From positions 1 to 30,388 of the IMG/VR virus record IMGVR_UViG_3300042691_034076: a stretch of 30,388 nucleotides of DNA; one strand, 5' to 3'. Origin of the DNA: a virus. Within the stretch, counting starts at the first letter, position 1. Each line of letters begins with the position of its first letter. Of this stretch, positions 1-6,472 are shown piece by piece. A model generated the notes under the pieces. That model was not told the DNA's origin and did not search any database. It saw only the letters and a program-made list of their open reading frames with translations. A program made the position numbers and the translations under genes.

Positions 1-552
1 TTTCGAAGTAAATTAGGAAATAAAGCATACTCTAGTAGGTATTCAGAGTTAAATGCTTATTTATATAATGCAAAAGAAAAAGGATTTAATCATTTACAAA
101 TTGTACCTCAATCTTCAATAGCAGATGAAAAACATTATATTGAAATGATGGAGTATGCTGATCAAAATAAATGGGAAGGTCTTATTTTACGTAAAGCTGA
201 TTCCGTATATGAAGGTAAGCGCAGCAAGACAATGGTTAAATGTAAATCATTTCACGATGCTGAATATAAAGTTATTGATTTAGAAATAGGGCCTTTTAGA
301 ATGATTGAAAATGGTTTAGAGGTTACTAAAGAAGTTCTTACCAATGTTGTAATTGAACATAAAGGTAATAAAGTATCAGTAGGCTCTGGTTTTTCAATCG
401 GAGAAAGAGAATACTTTAAAAATAATCCAAACGAAATACTTAACAAAATAATTACAGTTAAGTATTTTGAAGAAACAAAAAATCAATCCGGTAATTGGAG
501 TTTGCGTTTCCCGACAGTGAAAGCACTTCATGGATCTAAAAGATTAGTATAA
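1..552 (+). CDS. ATP-dependent DNA ligase, C-terminal part (5' end outside window)
   Basis: The frame is open from the first base and ends at TAA 550-552, giving 183 residues of the C-terminal part. Nucleotidyltransferase motif IV is visible as WEGLILRK (fragment residues 58-65) and motif V as MVKCKSFHDAEYKV (about 78-91). After these comes a beta-rich stretch fitting the OB-fold domain, ending in RFPTVKALH. ATP-dependent ligases seal nicks by transferring AMP from a lysine (KxDG motif) to the 5' phosphate; that lysine must lie upstream of the window, so activity cannot be judged here. In a T4-like phage the enzyme would join Okazaki fragments and repair nicks. The stop overlaps the next start (TAATG), so the two genes are probably translationally coupled. 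The family call is firm; whether it is closer to T4 or T7 ligase is not settled. Confidence 0.9.
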   Translation, partial: FRSKLGNKAYSSRYSELNAYLYNAKEKGFNHLQIVPQSSIADEKHYIEMMEYADQNKWEGLILRKADSVYEGKRSKTMVKCKSFHDAEYKVIDLEIGPFRMIENGLEVTKEVLTNVVIEHKGNKVSVGSGFSIGEREYFKNNPNEILNKIITVKYFEETKNQSGNWSLRFPTVKALHGSKRLV

Positions 553-833
553 TGGCAAGAAAAAAGAAAGTAGAAGAAGTTGTAACGACCCCAGTTAAGT
601 TACCAAAACCAAAATATAAAGTTGGCGAAACAGTTTTAGTTGATTTTATAGGAACTGTTCGTTCAGCTGAAATAATTGAATGCCGACAACACCCTTCTCA
701 GCCTAGATGGATTTACAAAGTTAAAGATCGCACAGGCACTATCATTCCATGGGTAGGTATTAATGGACAAGAACAATTTTCAAATATAGTAGAAAAAAAT
801 TCCAATGAAAATTTGGATACTGAAAAAGAATAA
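552..833 (+). CDS. Small basic/acidic protein, possible SH3-like fold, unknown function
   Basis: A 93-residue protein whose ATG overlaps the ligase stop codon by one base (TAATG). It has a lysine-rich N terminus (MARKKKVEE), a central segment of about 60 residues (roughly 20-75) rich in short beta strands with the pattern YKVGETVLVDFIGTV and WIYKVKDRTG, and an acidic Asn/Glu-rich tail. The central pattern resembles small SH3-like or KOW-like barrels that bind nucleic acid or protein, but this is a fold impression, not a family assignment. Tight coupling to ligase suggests co-expression and perhaps a DNA-related role. There is no membrane segment or catalytic motif. Confidence 0.7.
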   Translation: MARKKKVEEVVTTPVKLPKPKYKVGETVLVDFIGTVRSAEIIECRQHPSQPRWIYKVKDRTGTIIPWVGINGQEQFSNIVEKNSNENLDTEKE

Positions 834-847
834 CTTAATTTTAAATT

Positions 848-859
848 GATATTTATTAA
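848..859 (+). promoter_or_regulatory. TATTTAT-type motif before the transglycosylase gene
   Basis: The sequence GATATTTATTAA lies directly before the ATG at 861. The same 12 bases occur at 2362-2373. It belongs to a group of TATTTAT motifs found in several gaps between genes of this window. No TTTG box lies about 20 bases upstream. It is so close to the start codon that, if it is a promoter, the transcript would be almost leaderless or would serve downstream genes; A+T-rich chance similarity is possible. Confidence 0.25.
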
Positions 860-860
860 T

Positions 861-1403
861 ATGCAAAGACAAAATCATTTACGCAAAACAATTGCCATTG
901 CATGCTCAATAGCTCTTGTAATAGTATTGTTATTTAGTTTAAGACCTACAAGCACAACTTCAATACTTGACATTACTGAATTAGACAGTACGGAAATTGC
1001 AAATTACAAACCTGAAATTCAAATGTATTATTACATTAAAAAATATTCAGAGCGTTTTGACATTCCAGAAGAGTATGCATTTTCACTTGCTTATCAAGAA
1101 ACTCGATATCGCGGCCCAAACGATTCAACATACAAACCAAATCAAAAATCTCATGCAGGAGCTTTAGGGCCAATGCAAATAATGCCCGCCACTGCAAAAT
1201 TAATTTGTGGCAAACCTATACCAAAAACTCAATTACGAAATGACATTCAATTAAATGTTTTAATTTCAATGAAGCTGCTTCGTAGATTACATGACAGATA
1301 TGATAATTGGGGTCTGGTATTTGGCGCTTATAATACAGGAAGGCCTTGCGTAAACAAATATGCAAAAAGAATTTTAAAGAAACAATTTGCATGGGTTCCA
1401 TAG
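861..1403 (+). CDS. Membrane-anchored lytic transglycosylase (SLT/goose-lysozyme-like fold)
   Basis: A 180-residue peptidoglycan-cleaving enzyme. Residues 8-26 form a hydrophobic helix after a basic N terminus, fitting a signal anchor that places the catalytic domain in the periplasm. The SLT-type domain spans about 55-165: the likely catalytic glutamate is E80 in AYQETRY, the LGPMQIMPATA motif is at 102-112, and the FGAYNTG motif at 154-160. Such enzymes cut the MurNAc-GlcNAc bond, forming a 1,6-anhydro product. The anchor and small size suggest a lysis role rather than a virion part, but a virion enzyme is not excluded. I chose ATG 861 rather than the upstream in-frame TTG at 846, which would add only five residues in front of a clean signal anchor. 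A terminator-like hairpin follows the gene. Confidence 0.88.
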   Translation: MQRQNHLRKTIAIACSIALVIVLLFSLRPTSTTSILDITELDSTEIANYKPEIQMYYYIKKYSERFDIPEEYAFSLAYQETRYRGPNDSTYKPNQKSHAGALGPMQIMPATAKLICGKPIPKTQLRNDIQLNVLISMKLLRRLHDRYDNWGLVFGAYNTGRPCVNKYAKRILKKQFAWVP

Positions 1404-1431
1404 TGTAAATGCTCATTTCACTTTTAAAAAT

Positions 1432-1496
1432 AGAGCTCGGCCATCTAGACGGCTAGAAATAGAAAAGACGACCGCTCTACGGGGCGGTTTTATTTT
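1432..1496 (+). ncRNA. Candidate structured RNA or attenuator ahead of terminator
   Basis: This short stretch is much more GC-rich than its surroundings and can form several hairpins. TCTAG (1444-1448) pairs with CTAGA (1453-1457) around the loop ACGG; GGCC (1439-1442) pairs with GGCT (1451-1454) as an alternative. AGAGC (1432-1436) is complementary to GCTCT (1474-1478), which would compete with the terminator stem at 1471-1488. Mutually exclusive pairings like this are typical of attenuators, riboswitches or small RNAs with their own terminator. I recognise no known RNA family, and it may be only a terminator with a structured upstream tail. Confidence 0.4.
1471..1496 (+). terminator. Intrinsic terminator with a UACG tetraloop
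   Basis: ACCGCTC (1471-1477) pairs with GGGCGGT (1482-1488), seven base pairs including one U-G, around the loop TACG closed by C-G. This is the exceptionally stable cUNCGg tetraloop type. The stem is followed directly by TTTATTTT. It lies about 70 bases after the transglycosylase stop and before the small gene at 1520, and would end transcription on the + strand. Confidence 0.75.
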
Positions 1497-1519
1497 GAAC
1501 ATTTAAAATAAAATCATAT

Positions 1520-1735
1520 ATGAAAAAAACCAACGCAGTACTTTTTGGTAAGTATATTATCGTTTTAGAAAAAGAACAATTAATGTATTACATTGACGGT
1601 GAGCTATCCGCTGTTAAAGACGTTAGTGTAGAATTTACAAATACAGATTTGTATGACTTAGCAAAAAGAATTGCTGATAAAAAAGAATTAAGTATAGTCC
1701 AATACATTAATAAAAGTGATTACATTAAAAAATAA
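1520..1735 (+). CDS. Small hypothetical protein, 71 aa
   Basis: A 71-residue protein starting at ATG 1520 just after the terminator hairpin. The first half is beta-rich (AVLFGKYIIVLEKEQLMYYI followed by a turn DGE) and the second half is helical and charged (TDLYDLAKRIADKKELS). There is no signal peptide, membrane segment or recognisable catalytic motif, and I do not recognise the family. The stop at 1733-1735 lies only four bases before the next start, so the two genes probably form one transcription unit. Starting right after a terminator, it needs its own promoter or read-through; I see no clear TTTG-N20-TAYATT site in the 100 bases before it. Confidence 0.6.
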   Translation: MKKTNAVLFGKYIIVLEKEQLMYYIDGELSAVKDVSVEFTNTDLYDLAKRIADKKELSIVQYINKSDYIKK

Positions 1736-1739
1736 ATTT

Positions 1740-1943
1740 ATGAAAAAATCTGTATTTAGAATAGTACCGACAACCACTGAAGCGTTGGGTAATTGTTGGG
1801 CAATTAAAGATGGTGATACTGTAGTTGGTACATATATCAATAAACAATTAGCAGAAGAGCAAAAGAAAAAGTTAGAATCCCTTAGTTACAATTTTTTTAA
1901 AACAGAAATTGAAAAGACTTATCGTCTAGACATTAAATTCTAA
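1740..1943 (+). CDS. Small hypothetical protein, 67 aa
   Basis: I place the start at ATG 1740, preceded by AAAAAATAAATTT, which matches the start context of at least seven other genes here. An upstream in-frame GTG at 1716 would overlap the previous gene and is less likely. The 67-residue product has a beta pattern (SVFRIVPTTTE, NCWAIKDGDTVVGTYI) and then a lysine- and glutamate-rich helix (KQLAEEQKKKLESL). This looks like a small alpha/beta protein, similar in style to short early phage proteins. No family is recognised and no function is assigned. Confidence 0.6.
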   Translation: MKKSVFRIVPTTTEALGNCWAIKDGDTVVGTYINKQLAEEQKKKLESLSYNFFKTEIEKTYRLDIKF

Positions 1944-1983
1944 TAATTAATGTAAAAAATCTTCCCGTACACAGTCTTTCTGT

Positions 1984-2373
1984 ATGAAGATAATTAAAGA
2001 GTTACGTATGAAAAAAACGACAGCACAAGACAGTAAAATTATTGCTAAGTGTAAGCAATCTGTCAAAAAACAATATCCAAACGCTCATTTACATTTAATG
2101 TCAAACGGATATTATACAATTGTAGAAGAGCAAGACGATCTTACCATAAAAGATATTTTAGCAGATCATTGTTTAATGTATTCAAAAAATCCAACAGAAG
2201 TATGGCAGTTAGCTCAATTAGCTTCAAAAGTCACACAAAACATTAACAGAACTCATCCGTTAAGAATTGAAGGAGTTGATCTCGAAGCTAAACTTGCTCG
2301 AATTGAACAGCGCAGATTGAACGGTGCAGTTTCCAAGGAAAATAGAAAAATTAATGATTCGGATATTTATTAA
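1984..2373 (+). CDS. Hypothetical helical protein, 129 aa
   Basis: A 129-residue mostly helical protein with a basic N terminus. Two starts are possible: ATG 1984 and ATG 2008 (codon 9, MKKTTAQDSK). Neither has the AATAARTT context, so the start is uncertain. The middle carries KCKQSVKKQYPNAHLHLMSN and YYTIVEEQDD, resembling a small alpha/beta segment. The C-terminal half (KNPTEVWQLAQLASKVTQNI and DLEAKLARIEQRRLNGAV) is helical. The end of the gene overlaps a TATTTATTAA motif. I do not recognise the family. It lies 13 bases before the methyltransferase-like gene and is probably co-transcribed with it. Confidence 0.65.
   Translation: MKIIKELRMKKTTAQDSKIIAKCKQSVKKQYPNAHLHLMSNGYYTIVEEQDDLTIKDILADHCLMYSKNPTEVWQLAQLASKVTQNINRTHPLRIEGVDLEAKLARIEQRRLNGAVSKENRKINDSDIY
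2362..2373 (+). promoter_or_regulatory. TATTTAT-type motif before the methyltransferase-like gene
   Basis: GATATTTATTAA is identical to the motif at 848-859 and lies 14 bases before ATG 2387. It also encodes the last residues and stop codon of the preceding gene (D-I-Y-stop), so coding constraint could explain part of it. There is no TTTG box at the expected -33 distance. Confidence 0.2.
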
Positions 2374-2386
2374 ATATAAGTAAGTT

Positions 2387-3274
2387 ATGTTTAAAAATTT
2401 AAAAAGTATTTTTGGTAGTAAACCTAATCCAGAAAATAATCAATTAACAACAACAGAAGTTATGAACACAGAAACACAAGAAGTAGAACAAATTCCAGAA
2501 GTAGAATCTATTAGCGTTGATACTGCTACAGAAGTAGATAATGCCATTCAAGATAAAGTATCTAATGAAGATGAAACTAATTTAACACCTGGCATACCAG
2601 TAACAGATCTCCCTGAAGAGTCTTTATATCCTAATGCAGATAACTCTACGACGCCTAGTATACCTACATACGAAGAACTAACATCATTTAATCCTGCAGA
2701 ATTTGTATCTTCAGAAGAGCTATTGAATAGTCCTGAAATTGTAGGATGGCTTTCGACTCAAGAGCAAGAGCTTTTATTTTCAGCTTTACTTTTATTTTAT
2801 TCTCCAGAGCAAACGTTATTAGACGTTGGCTGTGGGCGAGCTGACCTATTTGGATATTGTAATAATTTATTAGGTACGACAATACCATATAAAGGTATAG
2901 ATTATAATCCAAACATTCTAAATGTAGCATCTCAAAAATATCCAGGAGTCAATGTTGAAACTGTTGATATATTAAATTCAAATGACGACACTTATGATTG
3001 GGTTGTTGGCTCTGGATTATTTAATTTATTAGACTATGAGGACATGGAAACGTACTCTAAAACTGTAATACAAAAAATGTATAACAAAAGTAATGTTGGA
3101 ATTGCATTTAATTTATTAACGGGAGTACCGGAAGACATGGCCGATGAAGATGTAGCTCAGCTTGTGATACATGATCAAACTGAATGGTTTAAATACTTAA
3201 CAGAAACATATGGTAAAGTGGTTTGTAGAACAGACTATTTATCAGGAGACATTACATTTATCATTTTAAAATAA
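2387..3274 (+). CDS. Probable class I SAM-dependent methyltransferase with acidic N-terminal extension
   Basis: A 295-residue protein in two parts. Residues 1 to about 105 are acidic, low in complexity and rich in Glu, Thr, Val and Pro, and are probably disordered. From about 115 to the end it looks like a Rossmann methyltransferase: motif I LLDVGCGRADL (144-154), an acidic second strand YKGIDYNPN (168-176), then ETVDIL (191-196) and the motif-IV region WVVGSGLFNLL (205-215). Such enzymes transfer a methyl group from S-adenosylmethionine; the substrate cannot be read from the sequence. I see no DPPY/NPPY motif of DNA adenine or N4-cytosine methylases and no PC motif of C5 enzymes, so a DNA base is not the favoured target. 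RNA, protein or a small molecule is possible. The start has the typical AAGTAAGTTATG context. Confidence 0.78.
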   Translation: MFKNLKSIFGSKPNPENNQLTTTEVMNTETQEVEQIPEVESISVDTATEVDNAIQDKVSNEDETNLTPGIPVTDLPEESLYPNADNSTTPSIPTYEELTSFNPAEFVSSEELLNSPEIVGWLSTQEQELLFSALLLFYSPEQTLLDVGCGRADLFGYCNNLLGTTIPYKGIDYNPNILNVASQKYPGVNVETVDILNSNDDTYDWVVGSGLFNLLDYEDMETYSKTVIQKMYNKSNVGIAFNLLTGVPEDMADEDVAQLVIHDQTEWFKYLTETYGKVVCRTDYLSGDITFIILK

Positions 3275-3283
3275 CAAACAACA

Positions 3284-3628
3284 ATGATTATCACTATTTT
3301 ATTATCAGTAGGAGCGTTAATGAGTCTTTACGTAGCGTATAAACAAGCTCAGCGCGCAACTCAATTTGAAACAGAATTAATTGAAAAAACTTCTATTAAT
3401 GAAGCATTAAAAAAACATTGCGAAACTTTAGAAGCTAGCACTAAATACTTTACTCAAGTTAGTGCTGAGAGTGCAGAGCATATTAAAAGGTTAAATTCAC
3501 AAATTCAATCTTTAACTGACAAAGCAAAACAGAAATCTAAAACAGTTAGCGAAAAGAAAGCTCCTGCAGCTAAGGCAGTTGAGTCAAACTCTTCTAAAAA
3601 AAGAACTTACAATAAAAGAAAAGCCTAA
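3284..3628 (+). CDS. Small membrane-anchored coiled-coil protein
   Basis: A 114-residue protein with one N-terminal hydrophobic helix (about 2-19, IITILLSVGALMSLYVAY), a long helical and probably coiled-coil segment (about 22-85), and a strongly basic Lys/Ala/Ser tail ending KKRTYNKRKA. An inner-membrane anchor followed by a periplasmic coiled coil is the layout of Rz-type i-spanins. No outer-membrane partner lipoprotein is visible nearby, and the basic tail would equally suit DNA or RNA binding if the protein faces the cytoplasm. Function remains unassigned. The stop overlaps the next start (TAATG). Confidence 0.65.
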   Translation: MIITILLSVGALMSLYVAYKQAQRATQFETELIEKTSINEALKKHCETLEASTKYFTQVSAESAEHIKRLNSQIQSLTDKAKQKSKTVSEKKAPAAKAVESNSSKKRTYNKRKA

Positions 3629-3999
3629 TGTCGACAGCTCCTTTTGAGCGTTACATTAATAAACTTTTAAATCAACATGACGCTCTGGATTTATTGAGGC
3701 AAAATGCACTTGATAGTCCAGAGCGTCATACTAAATTACAAACAGCTGTTGATAAAGTTTTATTAGAAAATTATTTAGAACAGTACTATCTCGATCGTAG
3801 CTATCCTTCTATGGATGTAGAACGAGCTGTATTAAATAAATTAAATTATTTACGTAATAAGTTAATTTCTAATAAAGTGCCAGAAGATTCTGTATTTGTA
3901 ATTATAATAGATTTTTCTTTATATAAAGTAAATTTAGGTTGTTCCTTAACTAAGGATTTATTAATTTATCTAAATAAAATCAATAATCGTTATGAATAA
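3628..3999 (+). CDS. Hypothetical helical protein, 123 aa
   Basis: A 123-residue protein whose ATG overlaps the previous stop (TAATG) and whose end overlaps the next gene by eight bases (ATGAATAA). Helical segments dominate: ERYINKLLNQHDALDLLRQN, LQTAVDKVLLENYLEQYYLD and VERAVLNKLNYLRNKLISN. The C terminus is more beta-like (VFVIIIDFSLYKVNLG). There are no cysteine pairs, membrane segments or catalytic motifs I can name. It is the first of three overlapping unknown genes (3628-4685) that are probably translated in a coupled way. Confidence 0.65.
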   Translation: MSTAPFERYINKLLNQHDALDLLRQNALDSPERHTKLQTAVDKVLLENYLEQYYLDRSYPSMDVERAVLNKLNYLRNKLISNKVPEDSVFVIIIDFSLYKVNLGCSLTKDLLIYLNKINNRYE

Positions 4000-4228
4000 T
4001 GTATATGAAATTAAAAATTTAGTGCATGAGTTATTATCTGAAGATGAAATTTCAGTAATTAATAAAATTAATTTTTGCAAAAATGACGACGATCGTCTTC
4101 TTAAATTAAGAAATATATTCTTCGGTCATGATGATGAAACTGATATTTATATTAGAGTCAAGGATCATGTTGACCCTTCTTGGTTAGTTTATAAAATATA
4201 TACATTAGGTAAAAATTATGAATTTTAA
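3992..4228 (+). CDS. Small acidic hypothetical protein, 78 aa
   Basis: A 78-residue protein overlapping both neighbours (eight bases upstream, eleven downstream). It begins with a helix (NNVYEIKNLVHELLSEDE), then a segment with NFCKNDDDRLLKLRNIFFGH and an acidic run DDETDIYIRVKDHVDPSW. I recognise no family. The overlaps and shared acidic character with the next gene suggest co-expression, perhaps as partners. The gene contains a TATTTATATT sequence at 4144-4153, an example of the late-like motif arising inside coding sequence. Confidence 0.6.
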   Translation: MNNVYEIKNLVHELLSEDEISVINKINFCKNDDDRLLKLRNIFFGHDDETDIYIRVKDHVDPSWLVYKIYTLGKNYEF

Positions 4229-4685
4229 TGACTACATAATTGACGATTCTGACTACGACTTTTTTTCTAGTTTACCGACAGATGAAAAACTTTTGTTCGT
4301 ATACGATTTAATTTGTGACGACTATTACGGCGCTGGATCAACGGACTCCCTTAAAAGTGTTACAGAAGAAGATATTGAAAATGAACTTCTTCGAGACATA
4401 CCTGACGATTCTGTATTTGAAACGTATGATCCAAAATTACGAGAAGCTATTTCCAATAGTATTAGTGGCACGGCTGATGTTAATATACTCATATTAAATA
4501 ATAAGTTGATACTAAATTCTGATTCTGAAGCATTGCTAAATGACACCGTTCAAAACATGATGCGAGATGGTGTGATATTACATAGACTTTCAGTTACAAA
4601 AGAAGCTATGGAAAACTTTCATCTTTTGAAGTACTGTAAATTATTTACCATCGTAGGAAAAGAAGAAGCATTTTCTAAAAATTAA
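4218..4685 (+). CDS. Acidic hypothetical protein, 155 aa
   Basis: A 155-residue, strongly acidic protein. The N terminus is Asp- and Tyr-rich (DYIIDDSDYDFFSSLPTDE), followed by a helical acidic region (TEEDIENELLRDIPDD). A mixed alpha/beta C-terminal half (VNILILNNKLILNSDSEALL and LHRLSVTKEAMENFHLLKYC) looks like a small folded domain. A DNA-mimic or inhibitor role would fit the acidity but is only a guess. It is the last gene before a 104-base gap holding a candidate promoter, so it probably ends a transcription unit that begins upstream. Confidence 0.62.
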   Translation: MNFNDYIIDDSDYDFFSSLPTDEKLLFVYDLICDDYYGAGSTDSLKSVTEEDIENELLRDIPDDSVFETYDPKLREAISNSISGTADVNILILNNKLILNSDSEALLNDTVQNMMRDGVILHRLSVTKEAMENFHLLKYCKLFTIVGKEEAFSKN

Positions 4686-4717
4686 TTTGGTAAATTCTTA
4701 AGGTATTCATATATTTA
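4686..4717 (+). promoter_or_regulatory. Candidate host-type promoter for hsp20 (TTTG-N20-TATATTTA)
   Basis: TTTG at 4686-4689 is followed after exactly 20 bases by TATATTTA (4710-4717). This matches the arrangement at three other sites here (5509, 8409, 28189) and resembles the known Bacteroidota promoter, TTTG at -33 and TAnnTTTG at -7. The expected transcript would have a leader of about 65 bases before hsp20, containing the small inverted repeat GTTAAATGTTTAAC. The TTTG box starts right after the preceding stop codon. Confidence 0.5.
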
Positions 4718-4789
4718 TTAATGTAAAATCAGGGACTATATAGTACTGGTTACAATAGGTTAAATGTTTAACTATTAAAATTTAAAATC

Positions 4790-5257
4790 ATGTTACCAAC
4801 AAAAAAACTATTCAACCATCGTGACGAATTTGTATCGTCATTTGATCGATTATTCGATTCTCTTGTAAAAACATCTTATCCAGAAATTCCAAAATCATTT
4901 GGTCTAGACTTTTTTGAAAAATCTAGTTATCCAAAGATGAATGTATCTGTAACAGACAACGGCGTTGAAATTGTAGCTGAAATTCCAGGACTTACAAAAG
5001 AAGATGTAAAAATTAAATTCAATGAAAATGTCTTAACTATCTCAGGAGATAAGAAACATGAACTTGATCCTGTCGTAAATAGAACGTATGTTATGCGTGA
5101 ATTGAAAAATTCTTCTTTCTCTAGAAGTTTGAAATTTCATCAATCAGTTTTACCAGATCAAATTACCGCTGAATTTAAAAATGGAGTCCTTGTAATATTT
5201 GCTCCATGGGAAGCTCCAAAAGAGTCTCCTAAAGAATTAGAGATTGCTATTAATTAA
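4790..5257 (+). CDS. hsp20: Small heat shock protein, Hsp20 / alpha-crystallin family
   Basis: A 155-residue ATP-independent holdase chaperone. The alpha-crystallin domain spans about 45-140: it starts with YPKMNVSVTDNGVEIVAEIP, continues with GLTKEDVKIKFNENVLTISG, and carries the family signature NGVLVIFAP near its end. The C terminus has an I-x-I motif (EIAIN), which in this family docks into neighbouring dimers during oligomer assembly. The N-terminal arm (RDEFVSSFDRLFDSL) resembles that of bacterial Hsp20. Family members bind unfolding proteins in the cytoplasm; Hsp20 genes are also known in T4-like cyanophages, where a role in virion assembly or host stress has been suggested. It has its own candidate promoter and a hairpin after the stop, so it may be expressed on its own. 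Confidence 0.93.
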   Translation: MLPTKKLFNHRDEFVSSFDRLFDSLVKTSYPEIPKSFGLDFFEKSSYPKMNVSVTDNGVEIVAEIPGLTKEDVKIKFNENVLTISGDKKHELDPVVNRTYVMRELKNSSFSRSLKFHQSVLPDQITAEFKNGVLVIFAPWEAPKESPKELEIAIN

Positions 5258-5264
5258 TTTTTAA

Positions 5265-5296
5265 TTAAGGTAGGTTTACCTATTGGCCTGCCTTAA
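5265..5296 (+). terminator. Inverted repeat after hsp20, possible terminator
   Basis: TTAAGGTAGG (5265-5274) pairs with CCTGCCTTAA (5287-5296) over ten positions with one U-G, around a 12-base loop. The downstream side is only weakly U-rich (TTTC), so termination efficiency is uncertain; a T-run lies before the stem, so it could also work on the opposite strand or act as an mRNA 3' stabiliser. Its place directly after hsp20 supports a transcript end. Confidence 0.45.
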
Positions 5297-5316
5297 TTTC
5301 AACTATCTTAATCATA

Positions 5317-5508
5317 ATGTTTTCAACAAAAAGAGATTTTATACGATTTGAAAATCGTTTAGTAGAAGTAATTAAAGTACTTCCAGGAGTTAGAATTAAA
5401 AATGTAGAAGGTATTAAAGAACTGTTTAAATGCGATACTGTATTGCGTAAAGACGATTTTATGTATTTTTGTGTTACAGTTGAAGAGGCTCAAATAATCA
5501 ATGAATAA
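5317..5508 (+). CDS. Small hypothetical protein, 63 aa
   Basis: A 63-residue alpha/beta protein between hsp20 and the UV endonuclease gene. It has a beta/helix pattern (RLVEVIKVLPGVRIKNVEG, IKELFKCDTVLRKDDFMYFC) and one further strand (VTVEEAQII). There is no membrane segment or known motif. The gene lies between a hairpin and a candidate promoter, so it may depend on read-through from hsp20. A TTTG box (5509-5512) starts right after its stop codon. Confidence 0.55.
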   Translation: MFSTKRDFIRFENRLVEVIKVLPGVRIKNVEGIKELFKCDTVLRKDDFMYFCVTVEEAQIINE

Positions 5509-5540
5509 TTTGTTATTGTTATTTGAAATACTTACATTTA
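5509..5540 (+). promoter_or_regulatory. Candidate host-type promoter for uvsE (TTTG-N20-TACATTTA)
   Basis: TTTG at 5509-5512 and TACATTTA at 5533-5540 are separated by exactly 20 bases, the same spacing as at 4686, 8409 and 28189. The ATG of the UV endonuclease gene lies 20 bases after the -7 box, giving a short leader. Confidence 0.5.
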
Positions 5541-5560
5541 TATAAATTAAAAAATAAGTT

Positions 5561-6472
5561 ATGGAAAATTTAGGTTACGCATGTATTAACATGACTCTAG
5601 GTAAGAAAGGAATCTTAACTGGACGAGCAATGCGTAAGGCTACATTAGAAGCGAAAGGTATTGCACACGCTTCGCAATTAGCCTTACAAAATGCTCTTGA
5701 TTTAGAAACTATTCTAAAATGGAATTTAGAAAATAAAATTCATTTCTTTCGTTTAGGCAGTGACTTGTTCCCATGGGGCAATAAGGTAGATGTAGCTACA
5801 TTTCCTGATTTCGAAAAAATTAAAACGGTATTACGTAGGTGTGGTGATTTTGCTACGAAGAATAATATACGAATTACTACCCACCCAGGTCCATTTAATT
5901 TGCTAGCGTCTCCAAAAGAAGATGTTGTAATTAATACAATTAAAGATTTAGAAATGCATGCTTTGTTATTTGACTTAATGGGGCTATCAAGAACTCCATA
6001 TAATAAAATTAACATCCATGTAGGCGCTACATATGGTTGTAAAGAAACTGCGGCCGCTACCTGGTGTCAGAATTTCGAACGTTTATCAGAATCTGTTCGA
6101 AGTAGATTGACTGTTGAGAATGACGATAAGGCAAATATGTTCTCTGTGCGAGATTTGTATTCACTTATACATTCAAAGGTTGGGATTCCAATTGTATTTG
6201 ATTATCATCATTATACATTTAATAGCGGAGGTCAGACGTTAGAAGAGGCTTTGAAGTTAGCAGTGTCAACGTGGCCAGCGGGAATTCGACCAGTGACGCA
6301 CTATTCCGAGTCGAAGTCGATTCACGAATCGAATAATTCTATTAATCCTAGAGCTCATTCAGATTACATCAATGGAGATATTAATACGTTTGGTTTGGAT
6401 ATAGATGTTATGATTGAAGCGAAAGCTAAAGAGCTAGCTTTATTGAATTATCGCAAAATTAAATTAAATTAA
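5561..6472 (+). CDS. uvsE: UV damage endonuclease (UVDE/UvsE family)
   Basis: A 303-residue TIM-barrel endonuclease, the usual length for bacterial UvsE. It nicks DNA 5' of cyclobutane dimers, 6-4 photoproducts and some other lesions, starting excision repair without photolyase or UvrABC. Family landmarks appear in order: LGYACINMTL at the N terminus, HFFRLGSDLFPW (61-72), THPGP (107-111), NIHVGA (151-156), VENDD (185-189), FDYHHY (213-218), THYSESK (246-252), HSDYI (266-270) and MIEAKAKE (284-291). The histidines and acidic residues in these motifs are the metal ligands of the family and all seem present. T4 itself uses the unrelated glycosylase DenV, so this looks like an alternative solution to the same problem. 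Start context AATAAGTTATG is typical of the window. Confidence 0.93.
   Translation: MENLGYACINMTLGKKGILTGRAMRKATLEAKGIAHASQLALQNALDLETILKWNLENKIHFFRLGSDLFPWGNKVDVATFPDFEKIKTVLRRCGDFATKNNIRITTHPGPFNLLASPKEDVVINTIKDLEMHALLFDLMGLSRTPYNKINIHVGATYGCKETAAATWCQNFERLSESVRSRLTVENDDKANMFSVRDLYSLIHSKVGIPIVFDYHHYTFNSGGQTLEEALKLAVSTWPAGIRPVTHYSESKSIHESNNSINPRAHSDYINGDINTFGLDIDVMIEAKAKELALLNYRKIKLN

Noticed and set aside
846-860. TTG start for the transglycosylase five codons upstream
   Set aside because: The ATG at 861 gives a clean basic N terminus and signal anchor; the TTG adds five residues with no support.
1452-1462. GCTAGAAATAG, identical to part of the engineered Cas9 single-guide scaffold
   Set aside because: That scaffold contains an artificial GAAA joint. 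There is no Cas9, array or anti-repeat here, and the match is only 11 bases.
1716-1739. GTG start for the gene at 1740
   Set aside because: It would overlap the preceding gene by 20 bases, while ATG 1740 has the start context seen at many other genes.
1944-1983. Hairpin ACAG-TCTTT-CTGT as a terminator
   Set aside because: The stem has only four pairs and there is no T-run after it.
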